Of a DNA stretch of 64,000 nt, positions 26,105-34,156 are shown in pieces; positions within the stretch are counted from its first letter, which is position 1, and the number at the start of each line of letters is the position of its first letter. The translations under genes and the position numbers were made by a program. Location: positions 1 to 64,000 of the forward strand of contig NZ_LR701590.1 of assembly GCF_902498805.1 (NCBI RefSeq), read 5' to 3'. The notes under the pieces were generated by a model. The model worked only from the letters and a program-made list of their open reading frames with translations. It did not search any database and had not been told where the DNA came from. The stretch comes from Imperialibacter sp. EC-SDR9. GTDB lineage: Bacteria; Bacteroidota; Bacteroidia; Cytophagales; Cyclobacteriaceae.

Positions 26105-27220
26105 TCACTTCGACAAAGTGAATTCCGGCATTTTGATAGCCTGTCCGCCATTCAAAGCTGACTCGTGGGCCAGAATACCCACACAAGTTATATTGGCCGA
26201 TTGCTGTGCATTTGGATAGGGTTCTCTCTTTTCCTGCAATGCACTGACGAATTCGTTGACCAGGTGGGGGTGTGAACCTCCGTGACCGGAGCCCTGAATA
26301 AAGGATAGGTGCTGGTTGTCGCCGGAGTCGTAGACGCCGGCCGTGGTAAACGCCTGTATTTCCTTAGGCAGCAGATGCGCATAGTCTGGAATGGTGACTT
26401 TTTCTGGAGACTCACCGGTATGGATCACACTTGGTTCGTGTTCGATCAACGTCCATTCGAATGACTTTTTGGAGCCATACACGTCGAAGCTCTCACGATA
26501 CTGGCGGGCAGTGTTGAAGAGAGAACGGGTGATTTCAGCTGCCAGGTCTGAGTCTTTGAACTTGATATGACAGGTTTCGATGGCAAACGGAGAGTTGTAA
26601 ACAGGTATCAGCTTCTCGTCGATGCGACCTGAGCCCAGGCACGACACCTGCTCAGCCTCGCCTTTGGTGAGCGCAAGCACAGGGCCCACGCAGTGGGTGG
26701 CGTAGTACATGGGAGGTAAGCCTTCCCAGTAGCCAGGCCAGCCAGCCATTTCCTGTTGGTGTGAAGCACGAAGGAACTGGATGCGACCCATTTCACCTTT
26801 CTCGTACATTTCTTTCACAAACAGAAATTCCCGGCTGTAGATCACCGTTTCCATCATCATATACGTAAGGCCGGTTTCGTTTACAAGCTCAACAATCTGG
26901 CGGCATTCGTCCACAGTGGTGGCCATAGGCACGGTGCAGGCCACGTGCTTGCCAGCTTTTAGAGCTGCTATGGATTGCTTTGCATGGTCAGGAATGGGTG
27001 TGTTGATATGGACAGCATCCACATTTGGGTCTTTGAGTAGCTCTTCGTAGTCGGTGTAGCGTTTTTCGATACCGAACGCATCGCCGATTTCGTTCAGCTT
27101 TTCTTTGTTGCGCTGGCAGATGGCATACATGTTGGCACCTGGCAACTTTTGATAAATGGGAATGAATTCGGCTCCGAAGCCGAGTCCTATGATTGCGATG
27201 TTGGTGGGTTTATTTGCCAT
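26105..27220 (-). CDS. Gfo/Idh/MocA-family protein lacking the EKP motif
   Basis: A 371-residue protein. The N-terminal Rossmann fold has AIIGLGFGAEFIP, and VDAVHINTPIPDHAKQ precedes the catalytic-Lys region. That region normally reads EKP but here is GKHVACTVPMATT, with Thr96-Val97-Pro98, so the conserved Lys is absent. The C-terminal alpha/beta domain is of family type and ends with HLVNEFVSALQEKREPYPN. Members oxidise or reduce cyclic polyols and sugars, commonly at C3; loss of the Lys suggests altered chemistry. Neighbours (a tagatose-epimerase-like protein and a ThuA/PVC/DUF1080-like protein) point to keto-sugar metabolism. Confidence 0.8.
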   Translation of the reverse strand: MANKPTNIAIIGLGFGAEFIPIYQKLPGANMYAICQRNKEKLNEIGDAFGIEKRYTDYEELLKDPNVDAVHINTPIPDHAKQSIAALKAGKHVACTVPMATTVDECRQIVELVNETGLTYMMMETVIYSREFLFVKEMYEKGEMGRIQFLRASHQQEMAGWPGYWEGLPPMYYATHCVGPVLALTKGEAEQVSCLGSGRIDEKLIPVYNSPFAIETCHIKFKDSDLAAEITRSLFNTARQYRESFDVYGSKKSFEWTLIEHEPSVIHTGESPEKVTIPDYAHLLPKEIQAFTTAGVYDSGDNQHLSFIQGSGHGGSHPHLVNEFVSALQEKREPYPNAQQSANITCVGILAHESALNGGQAIKMPEFTLSK

Positions 27221-27383
27221 GATGTAATGGTATTTTATGTTTTATTCTCAATTAAATTTCATAGTCCACTTGCCTCAGGCTGGAATTCAGACAGATTGCC
27301 ACAGGCATACAATGATTTCGTGCGTAATGGCTGTTTGTTCGATGCCTTCGCAATGACCGAAAACAGGAGCTTAATGCTTCTAT

Positions 27384-28235
27384 CTAACCAGCCCATTGCT
27401 TTAAGAATTTTAGACCTTCTTCCGCAAAAATGTCTTGTGTAGGAGCAAACGGCTTCCAAATGCAAACGGCACCCGCCAGTTCCTGCACATTGGGGGTGAA
27501 GCTTTCTATCGAAATCACACCGTTGTAGCCGACAGCTTCAAGTCCCGCTTTCAAATCATTCCAATTGGTCATACCAGTGCCTGGAATGCCTCTGTGATTT
27601 TCTGAAACCTGCACGTGAATGAGCTTATTACCGACCGTTTTCACTGCATCGGCCAGGTTTTTTTCTTCTATGGTCATGTGGAAGCTATCAATCAATACCC
27701 TTGCCGCCGGGTGATTGATGTCGTTGATCAGCTTCATCAGGTCCTCCGAATTGTTGATGAGGTCGGTTTCGAAACGATTCAGTGCCTCCAATGCTATTGA
27801 CAATCCTCGTTTCTGAGCACTTTCGCACACTTTTCTCAGGTTAGTAACCGCCAGATTCCACTCTTTTTTTCTTTGTTCAGGAGGCACAAGTCGTGCTTTC
27901 CCAACTGCTGAATACATGGGCCCGGCTACGAACCTGGCTCCTACGGCTTCACAGATATCGAAACACTGTTCAATGTAATTGAAACAGTTTTTGTGAATAG
28001 CAGGATCTTCGTTGGTTAAGTCCCTTGTTGGCCCAAACGCTCCACAAATGATGGGCTTGATGTCATTGTCCTTAAGGGCACGGTTCAATATGCCGGTATC
28101 AATCAACGCAGGATCTTCCACGGCTATTTCTACCGCATCAAAACCTATTTTTCGGATTTTCGAAAAGAGCGAAACAGAATCGGAACTGAAAGGACTCGTC
28201 CAAAGCCAGGTGCTTGCTGCAAATTGTACATTCAT
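27384..28235 (-). CDS. Sugar epimerase/isomerase of the D-tagatose 3-epimerase family
   Basis: A 283-residue TIM barrel (AP endonuclease 2-like). The blocks line up with D-psicose/tagatose 3-epimerases: Glu150 and Glu156 in ALEALNRFETDLIN, Asp183 and His186 in DSFHM, Arg215 in ENHRGIPGTG and Glu244 in SIESF. The position of the fourth metal ligand, usually His, is Gln209 here (HVQVSE, codon CAG). The substrate may be a ketohexose or a 3-keto sugar. The gene is 163 bp upstream of the Gfo/Idh gene and reads into it; the gap holds no recognisable feature. Confidence 0.78.
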   Translation of the reverse strand: MNVQFAASTWLWTSPFSSDSVSLFSKIRKIGFDAVEIAVEDPALIDTGILNRALKDNDIKPIICGAFGPTRDLTNEDPAIHKNCFNYIEQCFDICEAVGARFVAGPMYSAVGKARLVPPEQRKKEWNLAVTNLRKVCESAQKRGLSIALEALNRFETDLINNSEDLMKLINDINHPAARVLIDSFHMTIEEKNLADAVKTVGNKLIHVQVSENHRGIPGTGMTNWNDLKAGLEAVGYNGVISIESFTPNVQELAGAVCIWKPFAPTQDIFAEEGLKFLKQWAG

Positions 28236-28263
28236 TAGCCTTTAATTCTTTTAGAAGCCTCAG

Positions 28264-28293
28264 GTTCCACCCCGGCAAATGCCGGGGTGGAAC
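28264..28293. repeat. GC-rich perfect 13-bp hairpin
   Basis: GTTCCACCCCGGC (28264-28276) and GCCGGGGTGGAAC (28281-28293) flank an AAAT loop. The composition is much more GC-rich than the surroundings and there is no T-tract in either direction. It could be a dispersed repeat, an mRNA 3'-end stabiliser or a processing site between the giant lipoprotein gene and the epimerase gene. Confidence 0.6.
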
Positions 28294-28340
28294 GTTCTGA
28301 GACCGGTAGGTAAGTTTGGTAATGGATAAAGGAAATCAAG

Positions 28341-28373
28341 ACTCACGTCTGAAGCAAGTGCCTTAACGTGAGT
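28341..28373 (-). terminator. Hairpin downstream of the ThuA/PVC gene
   Basis: ACTCACGT (28341-28348) pairs with ACGTGAGT (28366-28373) around a 17-nt loop, 15 bp past the minus-strand stop. On the minus strand the T-tract is poor (CTTGATTTCC), so it may only partly terminate. Confidence 0.4.
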
Positions 28374-28387
28374 TTGATATTTTCAAT

Positions 28388-31300
28388 TTAATCGGCTGAT
28401 TTGCCATTTGTTACTTTCAAAATGCCATTCATGATCCTCCAGTGGCCCGGGAAAGTACACAGGTACGGATAGTCGCCTGGCTCCGATGGTGCAGTGAACG
28501 TCAATACTACTTTTTCTCCCGGATTTACCAGCCTGGTTGAGTATAGCAGCTCCGGAACATCAGGAATGTAGCTCTTTTCAGCGCCGTTGGCATCAGCAGC
28601 CATTTTGTCTGCAGCGGCTCCCACGGTTTCCAGTGTGCCTGGTTTCACAATGAGCAGGTTATGTTGCATGAAGTCGACGTTTTCAAAGATGATTGCTACC
28701 GTTTGGCCTGCCTCTACTTCAAGCGTTTTGAGATCATATTCCATTTTGTTTGGAATTGTCTTAAGCACAATCACCTTGTCGGCGTCAAGAGAAGCCGAGA
28801 GGTTATTGTCACCGCCCACTTCTGCCACCAGGTTGTAAATGCCCCGGGTGAAGCGTTCGATGGTGCCACTTTTCACCCCAGTCATACCATCTGTTTCCTT
28901 GTCAATGCGCAGCCCCTGTTTTAGCTCCTTGTCAAACAATCCTCCGGTTTTCACAGAAACCGCCGGGACGTTGTTTACGATAAAGGTTGCGCCCGCCTTG
29001 GTTAACTGGAATTCCCATTTAAAGCTCACCGGCATATCGGCTGTACCTTTTCCGGTATATGTTTTTCCATTCTGGTTAACCACAACAACGAAGTCATCGT
29101 TGTCGGCAAAGACTCCGTAACCGTTGGTCTTGTCTCCGTGCTGGATAAGCATCCCGTTGAGTATGGTATTGCCTTTCCAGATATTGCCGCTAAGGTAAAT
29201 CTCTTTGCCTACCACTGAAGGGAAGTCAGCTGCCGCTACATACTTGGTGCCTCCAAGGTTCAAAAGTGTGAAGCTGGTACTAGAGTAAATCTCTTCTGTA
29301 AGGCCATCAGGTGCCAGCTCGGCGGTGTTTTGGAGGTAGGTCGCAATGAAACCGTTTTTGTGGGCTAGCGATCCGGCCCTAACTGCCTTGGACAGCCACT
29401 GATCCGTCACATTATCTTGATTTAAGCTAGCATGAAAGAACATCTTGCCCAACTCGTTAGACGGTGCCATATAAGATGCCTCAATAAATGCCGCCAATCT
29501 TGTATTCAGGTTGGGGTCAGAGAATGATCCTGCATTGAAATACGATTCCTGGGTGGCAGCGTTTTTTGGTAAGGCCTGAATGGCAGCTTTCCTTACGCCT
29601 GGATTTGCATTGCGTAAAGCATTGGTCACTATGCGGGTGGCTTCCTCATTTGTTCCATTCAATGCGCCAAGGCCTTCAATCGCCCAAATGGCGTGAATAG
29701 CAGGAGCATTTACGCCTATCTCATCTTCTTTGGAGGAGCTAATCAATTCATAAAGTTGAGGAAGGATGTTTTGGTCACCTTCTTCAACAATAAGGCGTTG
29801 TGCTGTGAGCCTCCAAAACATATTGCTGCTTTTCAAGCCGTTGATCAGCGAAGCAGGTTCTTTGCGGTCGAGAGTGATCTTTTCGGCCTCTGGAGCACCT
29901 TTGTAGGAAATCTTGTAAATCCGGCCATGGGTGCGATCACGGAGTGGGTTCACATGTGCATTTCCCTTTCCATTCTCGAAACCACTCGGGGTAGGGTTAT
30001 GCTGAATGATGAAGTTGTACCAGTCAAGTACCCAAAGGTCACCATCAGGGCCCACTTCCGCATGAACAGGTGACATGTACTCATCGGAGGCTGCCATCAT
30101 GTTCCAGCCATCGCTTTCCTTGAAGCCTGCGCCGTCTACTTCAAATATTCCCTTGTGTAGCAGTTTGCCAGTTGGCTCTGCAATGAAAGCGATTCGGTTC
30201 CAGTATTCCTTAGGGAAACGACGAGCAGTATAAAAGTTGTGCCCGGCAGCAGCTGTGAATCCGCCAAACACGTCAACCTGTCTGTAGTTTTTGGTGACGG
30301 GATGCATGGCGTAATGGCCATCCAGCTTGGTGGCGAAGTCGTTGGAGAAGTTTTTCACTTTTTTGGTGAAGGCATAGGGCACATTGACATATGCCGTGTG
30401 GGTATTGTTGGCGGTCGAAACAAAAATGTCGTTGTTTTCGGTGAAGCCCAGCCCCCATGTGTTGTTGGTTGTGCGGGTGTGGTGTGACATTTGTTTGAAG
30501 TCACGGCTGAGGTTGAAGACTGCCTGGTCATACTCAAAATCTTCACCACCAATCTTACCTTCAAAGCCAGAATAGCCTACGGTGCCCCAAATTTTGTTGT
30601 TGAATCCGTACCTTAAGTTGGATGGTCCGGCATGAGTATCCGATACTCCCCAGCCTCCCATTACCTCTTCTCTCACGTCAGCCTTGTCATCCCCATCAGT
30701 GTCTTTCAAAAACAAGAACAATGGCGCCTGCGAAATCAGGATACCCCCATTCACGAATACAATACTGGTTGGTATGTTAAGCTTGTCGGCGAACACTGTG
30801 AACTTGTCGGCTTTGCCATCACCATTCGTGTCTTCCAGAATTTTGATTCTGTCGTCACCAACGCCATCTTCGTCACGCACGGTGTTGGGGTAGTCCACAG
30901 TTTCTACCACCCAAAGACGGCCTTTTTCGTCCCAGGCCATGGCAATTGGGTTGATGATATCTGGCTCCGATGCGAAAAGCGACAGCTCGAACCCGGGAGG
31001 TATTTGGATATGAGTCATTGACGAATCGGGAGACAATGGTGCTTGAAGCCTCGGTGCCGGGTCTCTCTTTTCGTAGTTGGGTATTACGGCGTCTGAATAG
31101 CTGAGCCTGGCTATTTTATATTGTTTGGCTTTCTGTGCTGCCTCGTCGCCGACAGCCCAAAAAATCCCATTTATCACAAGATCCTGGAAGCCAGGGTTGT
31201 TCCAGGTGCGTTCGTCATGCCCGTATGCGGTGTAGAACACTCGGCCTTTGCCCTGGTTTCTTACCCATGTCCAAGGCTCGTGATGATCGCCTTCGACTCG

Positions 31301-31864
31301 TTCCATCAGCACGGTGTTGTCGCTGGCGAGCTTATCATGCACGTAGGTTTCATCCCAGGTTTCAAATGGAGAGAGACTTTGCATTACGGGATGCTCCGGC
31401 ATCAGGATATCGGCTGTGAAGGTGCCTGTTTCATGTGTTTTGAACTGCCCCCCCATCAGATTGACCACTTTTGGCGAATTACGGAAACACCAGGTGGCAC
31501 AATGGATGGGGATGAAGCCTTTACCGCCTTCAACAAAATCCAGCAAAGCTTTTTCCTGTGAGGAAGTAATTGAATCATGGTTGGCATAAAGGATAAGCCC
31601 ATCAAATTTGGCCAGGTTGGTGGCATTCAAATCGTTAGGATCGTTCGTGTAGGAAATGTTAATGCCCTTTTGTGCCACTGCCTGAGCAAGGATAGGGGCA
31701 TATTTCTCTGAAGGATGGTGCTCACTTGCATGTCCCAGAAAAAGGATTTCCAACCTTCTCGGCCCGTTGTCATTGCTACAGGAGGTAAAGAACAAGATTA
31801 TTACCAAACTGAGAAGCCCAATGGCTGCTCTGGCAGAGGTTAAAGTAGGTATTGTGTATTTCAT
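28388..31864 (-). CDS. Giant lipoprotein: ThuA, PVC-type dehydrogenase propeller, HEAT, DUF1080-like and cupredoxin domains
   Basis: 1158 residues. The lipoprotein signal is VIILFFTSC. A ThuA (glutamine-amidotransferase-like) domain spans about residues 33-245 (LEILFLGHASEHHPSEK). A PVC membrane-bound dehydrogenase beta-propeller follows (MAWDEKGRLWVVETVDYPN, LEDTNGDGKADKFTVF, GPDGDLWVLDWYNFIIQHNP), then HEAT-like repeats to about 870, a laminin-G/DUF1080-like domain and a C-terminal azurin-type domain. The latter keeps a complete type 1 copper site: His1068, Cys1136, His1141 and Met1145 (YLCTFPGHWRIM). It is predicted to oxidise a sugar-like substrate in the periplasm and pass electrons to copper. 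Substrate unknown; a divergent AraC gene may control it. Confidence 0.88.
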   Translation of the reverse strand: MKYTIPTLTSARAAIGLLSLVIILFFTSCSNDNGPRRLEILFLGHASEHHPSEKYAPILAQAVAQKGINISYTNDPNDLNATNLAKFDGLILYANHDSITSSQEKALLDFVEGGKGFIPIHCATWCFRNSPKVVNLMGGQFKTHETGTFTADILMPEHPVMQSLSPFETWDETYVHDKLASDNTVLMERVEGDHHEPWTWVRNQGKGRVFYTAYGHDERTWNNPGFQDLVINGIFWAVGDEAAQKAKQYKIARLSYSDAVIPNYEKRDPAPRLQAPLSPDSSMTHIQIPPGFELSLFASEPDIINPIAMAWDEKGRLWVVETVDYPNTVRDEDGVGDDRIKILEDTNGDGKADKFTVFADKLNIPTSIVFVNGGILISQAPLFLFLKDTDGDDKADVREEVMGGWGVSDTHAGPSNLRYGFNNKIWGTVGYSGFEGKIGGEDFEYDQAVFNLSRDFKQMSHHTRTTNNTWGLGFTENNDIFVSTANNTHTAYVNVPYAFTKKVKNFSNDFATKLDGHYAMHPVTKNYRQVDVFGGFTAAAGHNFYTARRFPKEYWNRIAFIAEPTGKLLHKGIFEVDGAGFKESDGWNMMAASDEYMSPVHAEVGPDGDLWVLDWYNFIIQHNPTPSGFENGKGNAHVNPLRDRTHGRIYKISYKGAPEAEKITLDRKEPASLINGLKSSNMFWRLTAQRLIVEEGDQNILPQLYELISSSKEDEIGVNAPAIHAIWAIEGLGALNGTNEEATRIVTNALRNANPGVRKAAIQALPKNAATQESYFNAGSFSDPNLNTRLAAFIEASYMAPSNELGKMFFHASLNQDNVTDQWLSKAVRAGSLAHKNGFIATYLQNTAELAPDGLTEEIYSSTSFTLLNLGGTKYVAAADFPSVVGKEIYLSGNIWKGNTILNGMLIQHGDKTNGYGVFADNDDFVVVVNQNGKTYTGKGTADMPVSFKWEFQLTKAGATFIVNNVPAVSVKTGGLFDKELKQGLRIDKETDGMTGVKSGTIERFTRGIYNLVAEVGGDNNLSASLDADKVIVLKTIPNKMEYDLKTLEVEAGQTVAIIFENVDFMQHNLLIVKPGTLETVGAAADKMAADANGAEKSYIPDVPELLYSTRLVNPGEKVVLTFTAPSEPGDYPYLCTFPGHWRIMNGILKVTNGKSAD

Positions 31865-32120
31865 TACTTGATTGTTTTTGAATGCTGATTACGCTTGAGG
31901 TGATTTTTCTTTATTCAATAATGAGGCGTATTCAAAATGTACGTGATCTATCAATCTGACAACGCAATTCATTTTTGACTATCAATATTGCAAAATAGAA
32001 TTCATTAATGCTCTCACTTTTTTGACCTGTTCTGACTTTATTTTAACTTACTTGTGTGTCATTTATTCTTTTTTATGAGAAAATTGTGGCGCTGAAACCA
32101 CGACACATCGCAACTGAACT
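31865..32120. promoter_or_regulatory. Divergent AT-rich control region
   Basis: These 256 bp separate the giant lipoprotein gene (minus) from the AraC regulator (plus). They contain TATTTTG-like and TTG elements, but none with correct TAnnTTTG spacing. The half-repeat AATTCATT occurs twice (around 31968 and 31999) and could be part of an AraC site. No RNA element is apparent. Confidence 0.3.
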
Positions 32121-32993
32121 ATGAGAGTACCCATTCAAAAATCGGCCATTCCAGATTCCAGGGTATTTGTTATCAAAGATCTACAGGATGCGTATTTCGA
32201 CCCTAACTGGCATTTTCACCCGGAGTATCAACTCTTTGTGGTACTCAAGGGCCATGGAACCAGATTTGTCGGCGATACGATCAAGCCCTTCAAGGAAGGA
32301 GACTTGTTGCTTTCAGGGCCCAATCTGCCACACCTTTGGCGGTGCCACGAATCTTACTTTGCTAAAGACAGCCAGCTCTCTACCAGGGGAATCGTTATCT
32401 ATTTCGATGAGAATTTTCTTGGGCACCAAATGCTGGAAAAAGAGGAACTTGCTGGTTTGAAGTATCTCTTCGAAAAAGCCAGGCGAGGGCTGGAATATTA
32501 TGGACATACACGGAGTCAGGTAAAAGAGTGGATGCTCAAAATGGTGGACTCGGAGGGGATCGAAAGTGTTATTCAGTTTTTGAAGATACTTAGTGCACTT
32601 GCACATTCGAAGGAATACAGGTATGTGTCGTCAGGCCCGGCCAGCTTTCAATTGAAAGCGTCTGACGGAGACCGGATGAACCTTGTTCATCACTACGTCA
32701 TTGACAACTTCAGACAGAAGATTACGCTAGAGGAGGCTGCTTCCCTGGCTAATCTAAGCCCTGTCGCCTTTAGTCGGTATTTTAAAACGAGAGCGAATAA
32801 GACCTTCTCCTCATTTGTAAGTGAGGTAAGAGTGGGGCAGGCCTGTCACATGCTTGTGGATGGTGAACTTTCGGTGGCGGCCGTTGGATTTGAATGTGGC
32901 TACAAAACGCTTTCCAACTTCAATCGTCAGTTCAGAGAGATCACTGGAATGGCTCCGCTGGAGTATAGGAAAGAGTATAGAAAAGTTATTTAA
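32121..32993 (+). CDS. AraC-family transcriptional regulator
   Basis: 290 residues. The N-terminal cupin sensor has HFHPEYQLFVVLKGHGTRFVGD and LLSGPNLPHLW. The C-terminal pair of helix-turn-helix motifs covers about residues 190-290: KITLEEAASLANLSPVAFSRYFK and the signature VAAVGFECGYKTLSNFNRQFREITGMAPLEYR region. Regulators of this layout usually sense a sugar. Divergent orientation suggests control of the ThuA/PVC-epimerase-Gfo/Idh set. No other regulator lies within 10 kb. Confidence 0.9.
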   Translation: MRVPIQKSAIPDSRVFVIKDLQDAYFDPNWHFHPEYQLFVVLKGHGTRFVGDTIKPFKEGDLLLSGPNLPHLWRCHESYFAKDSQLSTRGIVIYFDENFLGHQMLEKEELAGLKYLFEKARRGLEYYGHTRSQVKEWMLKMVDSEGIESVIQFLKILSALAHSKEYRYVSSGPASFQLKASDGDRMNLVHHYVIDNFRQKITLEEAASLANLSPVAFSRYFKTRANKTFSSFVSEVRVGQACHMLVDGELSVAAVGFECGYKTLSNFNRQFREITGMAPLEYRKEYRKVI

Positions 32994-33036
32994 CCTGACC
33001 GTCTCTTTAAAAAAGTAAAATCTTCGTAACTAAATT

Positions 33037-33074
33037 ATTGCAAAAAGCGTATATTAGTATTGCAAATGCAGTAT
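33037..33074 (+). promoter_or_regulatory. Direct repeat operator candidate of the Xre/RES module
   Basis: ATTGCAAAAAGCGTAT (33037-33052) and ATTGCAAATGCAGTAT (33059-33074) match at 12 of 16 positions and are spaced 22 bp, about two helical turns. They end 35 bp before the antitoxin start. Tandem operators of this kind are expected for an autoregulating Xre antitoxin. Confidence 0.45.
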
Positions 33075-33109
33075 GTTAAAATGGCAGACGATTGAAATCA
33101 AAATAAGTG

Positions 33110-33601
33110 ATGACCAAAGAAGGCGAAAAATCAGAGGCAAGCTCATGGCGGATAAAAACCTCGAGTGGTGAAACGGAATCGATTAACGTCGACGTGCAAG
33201 CCTACCATTTTCTAAAGCCATATGCTCAGAATGATGATCCGCCTTTGATGGCCAAAGAGCCGGAGCTTGTTTATGAACGCATTAAGCCAATGGTGCAATA
33301 CCTTGGCTATAGTCAGCAGGAGCTGTCGGGTGTGCTGGAAGTTGATCCGAGCACACTGTTTAGGTGGGATAAAGGCGATAAAACGATAGGTAAAATGAGA
33401 TCAAAGGCCATGTATGATATTGACCACATCATCGCCAAGGGGGTGAAAGTTTTTGGTTCCGAGAAGCAGTTGAAAGAATGGCTTCAAACCATCAACCAAG
33501 CCTTGGGCAATCAAAAACCTATTGAGTTGATCAAAAGCCCCTATGGGATAGAGCTGGTTGACAATGCCATGGAAGCGATGTTGTGGGGTAACGCTTTGTA
33601 G
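33110..33601 (+). CDS. Xre/MbcA/ParS-type antitoxin (DUF2384)
   Basis: About 163 residues; I prefer ATG 33110 over the GTG one codon earlier. The central segment PMVQYLGYSQQELSGVLEV and DPSTLFRWDKGDKTIG is the Xre-like helix-turn-helix typical of COG5642. The C-terminal DUF2384-type part ends with SPYGIELVDNAMEAMLWG, which in this family contacts the toxin active site. The RES gene follows with no gap (stop 33599-33601, start 33602). The protein should neutralise the toxin and repress the operon. Confidence 0.87.
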   Translation: MTKEGEKSEASSWRIKTSSGETESINVDVQAYHFLKPYAQNDDPPLMAKEPELVYERIKPMVQYLGYSQQELSGVLEVDPSTLFRWDKGDKTIGKMRSKAMYDIDHIIAKGVKVFGSEKQLKEWLQTINQALGNQKPIELIKSPYGIELVDNAMEAMLWGNAL

Positions 33602-34066
33602 GTGAAATACTTTCGACTTATCAATAAAATATTTGCCTCAACTCCACTGGGCTATGGAAGAGCAGGTGGCAGATGGAACTTCCCCGGCACCCCCATTATA
33701 TATGCCAGCAATGTCAGCGCCATCACGTTTATGGAACTGCTGGCCATCAAGGGGCCAGTAGTGGCGAACGGATCGTGGGTATTGATCACCATTCAGATAA
33801 ATGCAGACGCTCCTCATCTGATGTCGGAGGACTTACCACCTGACTGGGGTCGTCGCCCTTACCCGACCTCTACTCAGGCTTTTGGCACCAATTGGGCGCA
33901 GCGTATGATGTCACCCTTTTTGAAGGTGCCCTCTTGCCGCATTCCATTGTCCAGCTACCCTTCGGAGCACAACCTGTTGATCAACCCATTGCACCCGGAA
34001 GCTATGAAATCAATGAAGATCATAGCTACAGAAGAGGTGTCATTCGAGTTGAATGAGTGGGGCTGA
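33602..34066 (+). CDS. RES-domain toxin (NAD+-depleting)
   Basis: 154 residues with a GTG start directly abutting the antitoxin stop. The RES-domain residues are visible: Arg in KYFRLIN, the block GYGRAGGRWNFPGTPIIYAS, Glu in TFMELLAIKG and the C-terminal Ser/Asn segment SSYPSEHNLLINPLHP. Characterised RES toxins (MbcT, ParT, Res) degrade or modify NAD+ or transfer ADP-ribose. Length fits the 150-170 residue family norm and no inactivating change is seen. The pair is a complete type II toxin-antitoxin module embedded between sugar loci. Confidence 0.88.
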   Translation: MKYFRLINKIFASTPLGYGRAGGRWNFPGTPIIYASNVSAITFMELLAIKGPVVANGSWVLITIQINADAPHLMSEDLPPDWGRRPYPTSTQAFGTNWAQRMMSPFLKVPSCRIPLSSYPSEHNLLINPLHPEAMKSMKIIATEEVSFELNEWG

Positions 34067-34104
34067 CCAGAAAGTTCGGGCGGGTTTAGAGAAGTTTGAT
34101 AGAA

Positions 34105-34138
34105 AAAAAGCACTGCCCTAAGGACAGTGCTTTTTGTT
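34105..34138. terminator. Bidirectional terminator between RES toxin and galM
   Basis: AAAAAGCACTG (34105-34115) pairs with CAGTGCTTTTT (34125-34135) around a 9-nt loop, with A- and T-tracts on the two sides. It serves the convergent toxin (plus) and galM (minus) transcripts. Confidence 0.88.
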
Positions 34139-34156
34139 TCTGTACCAATGTGGTCA

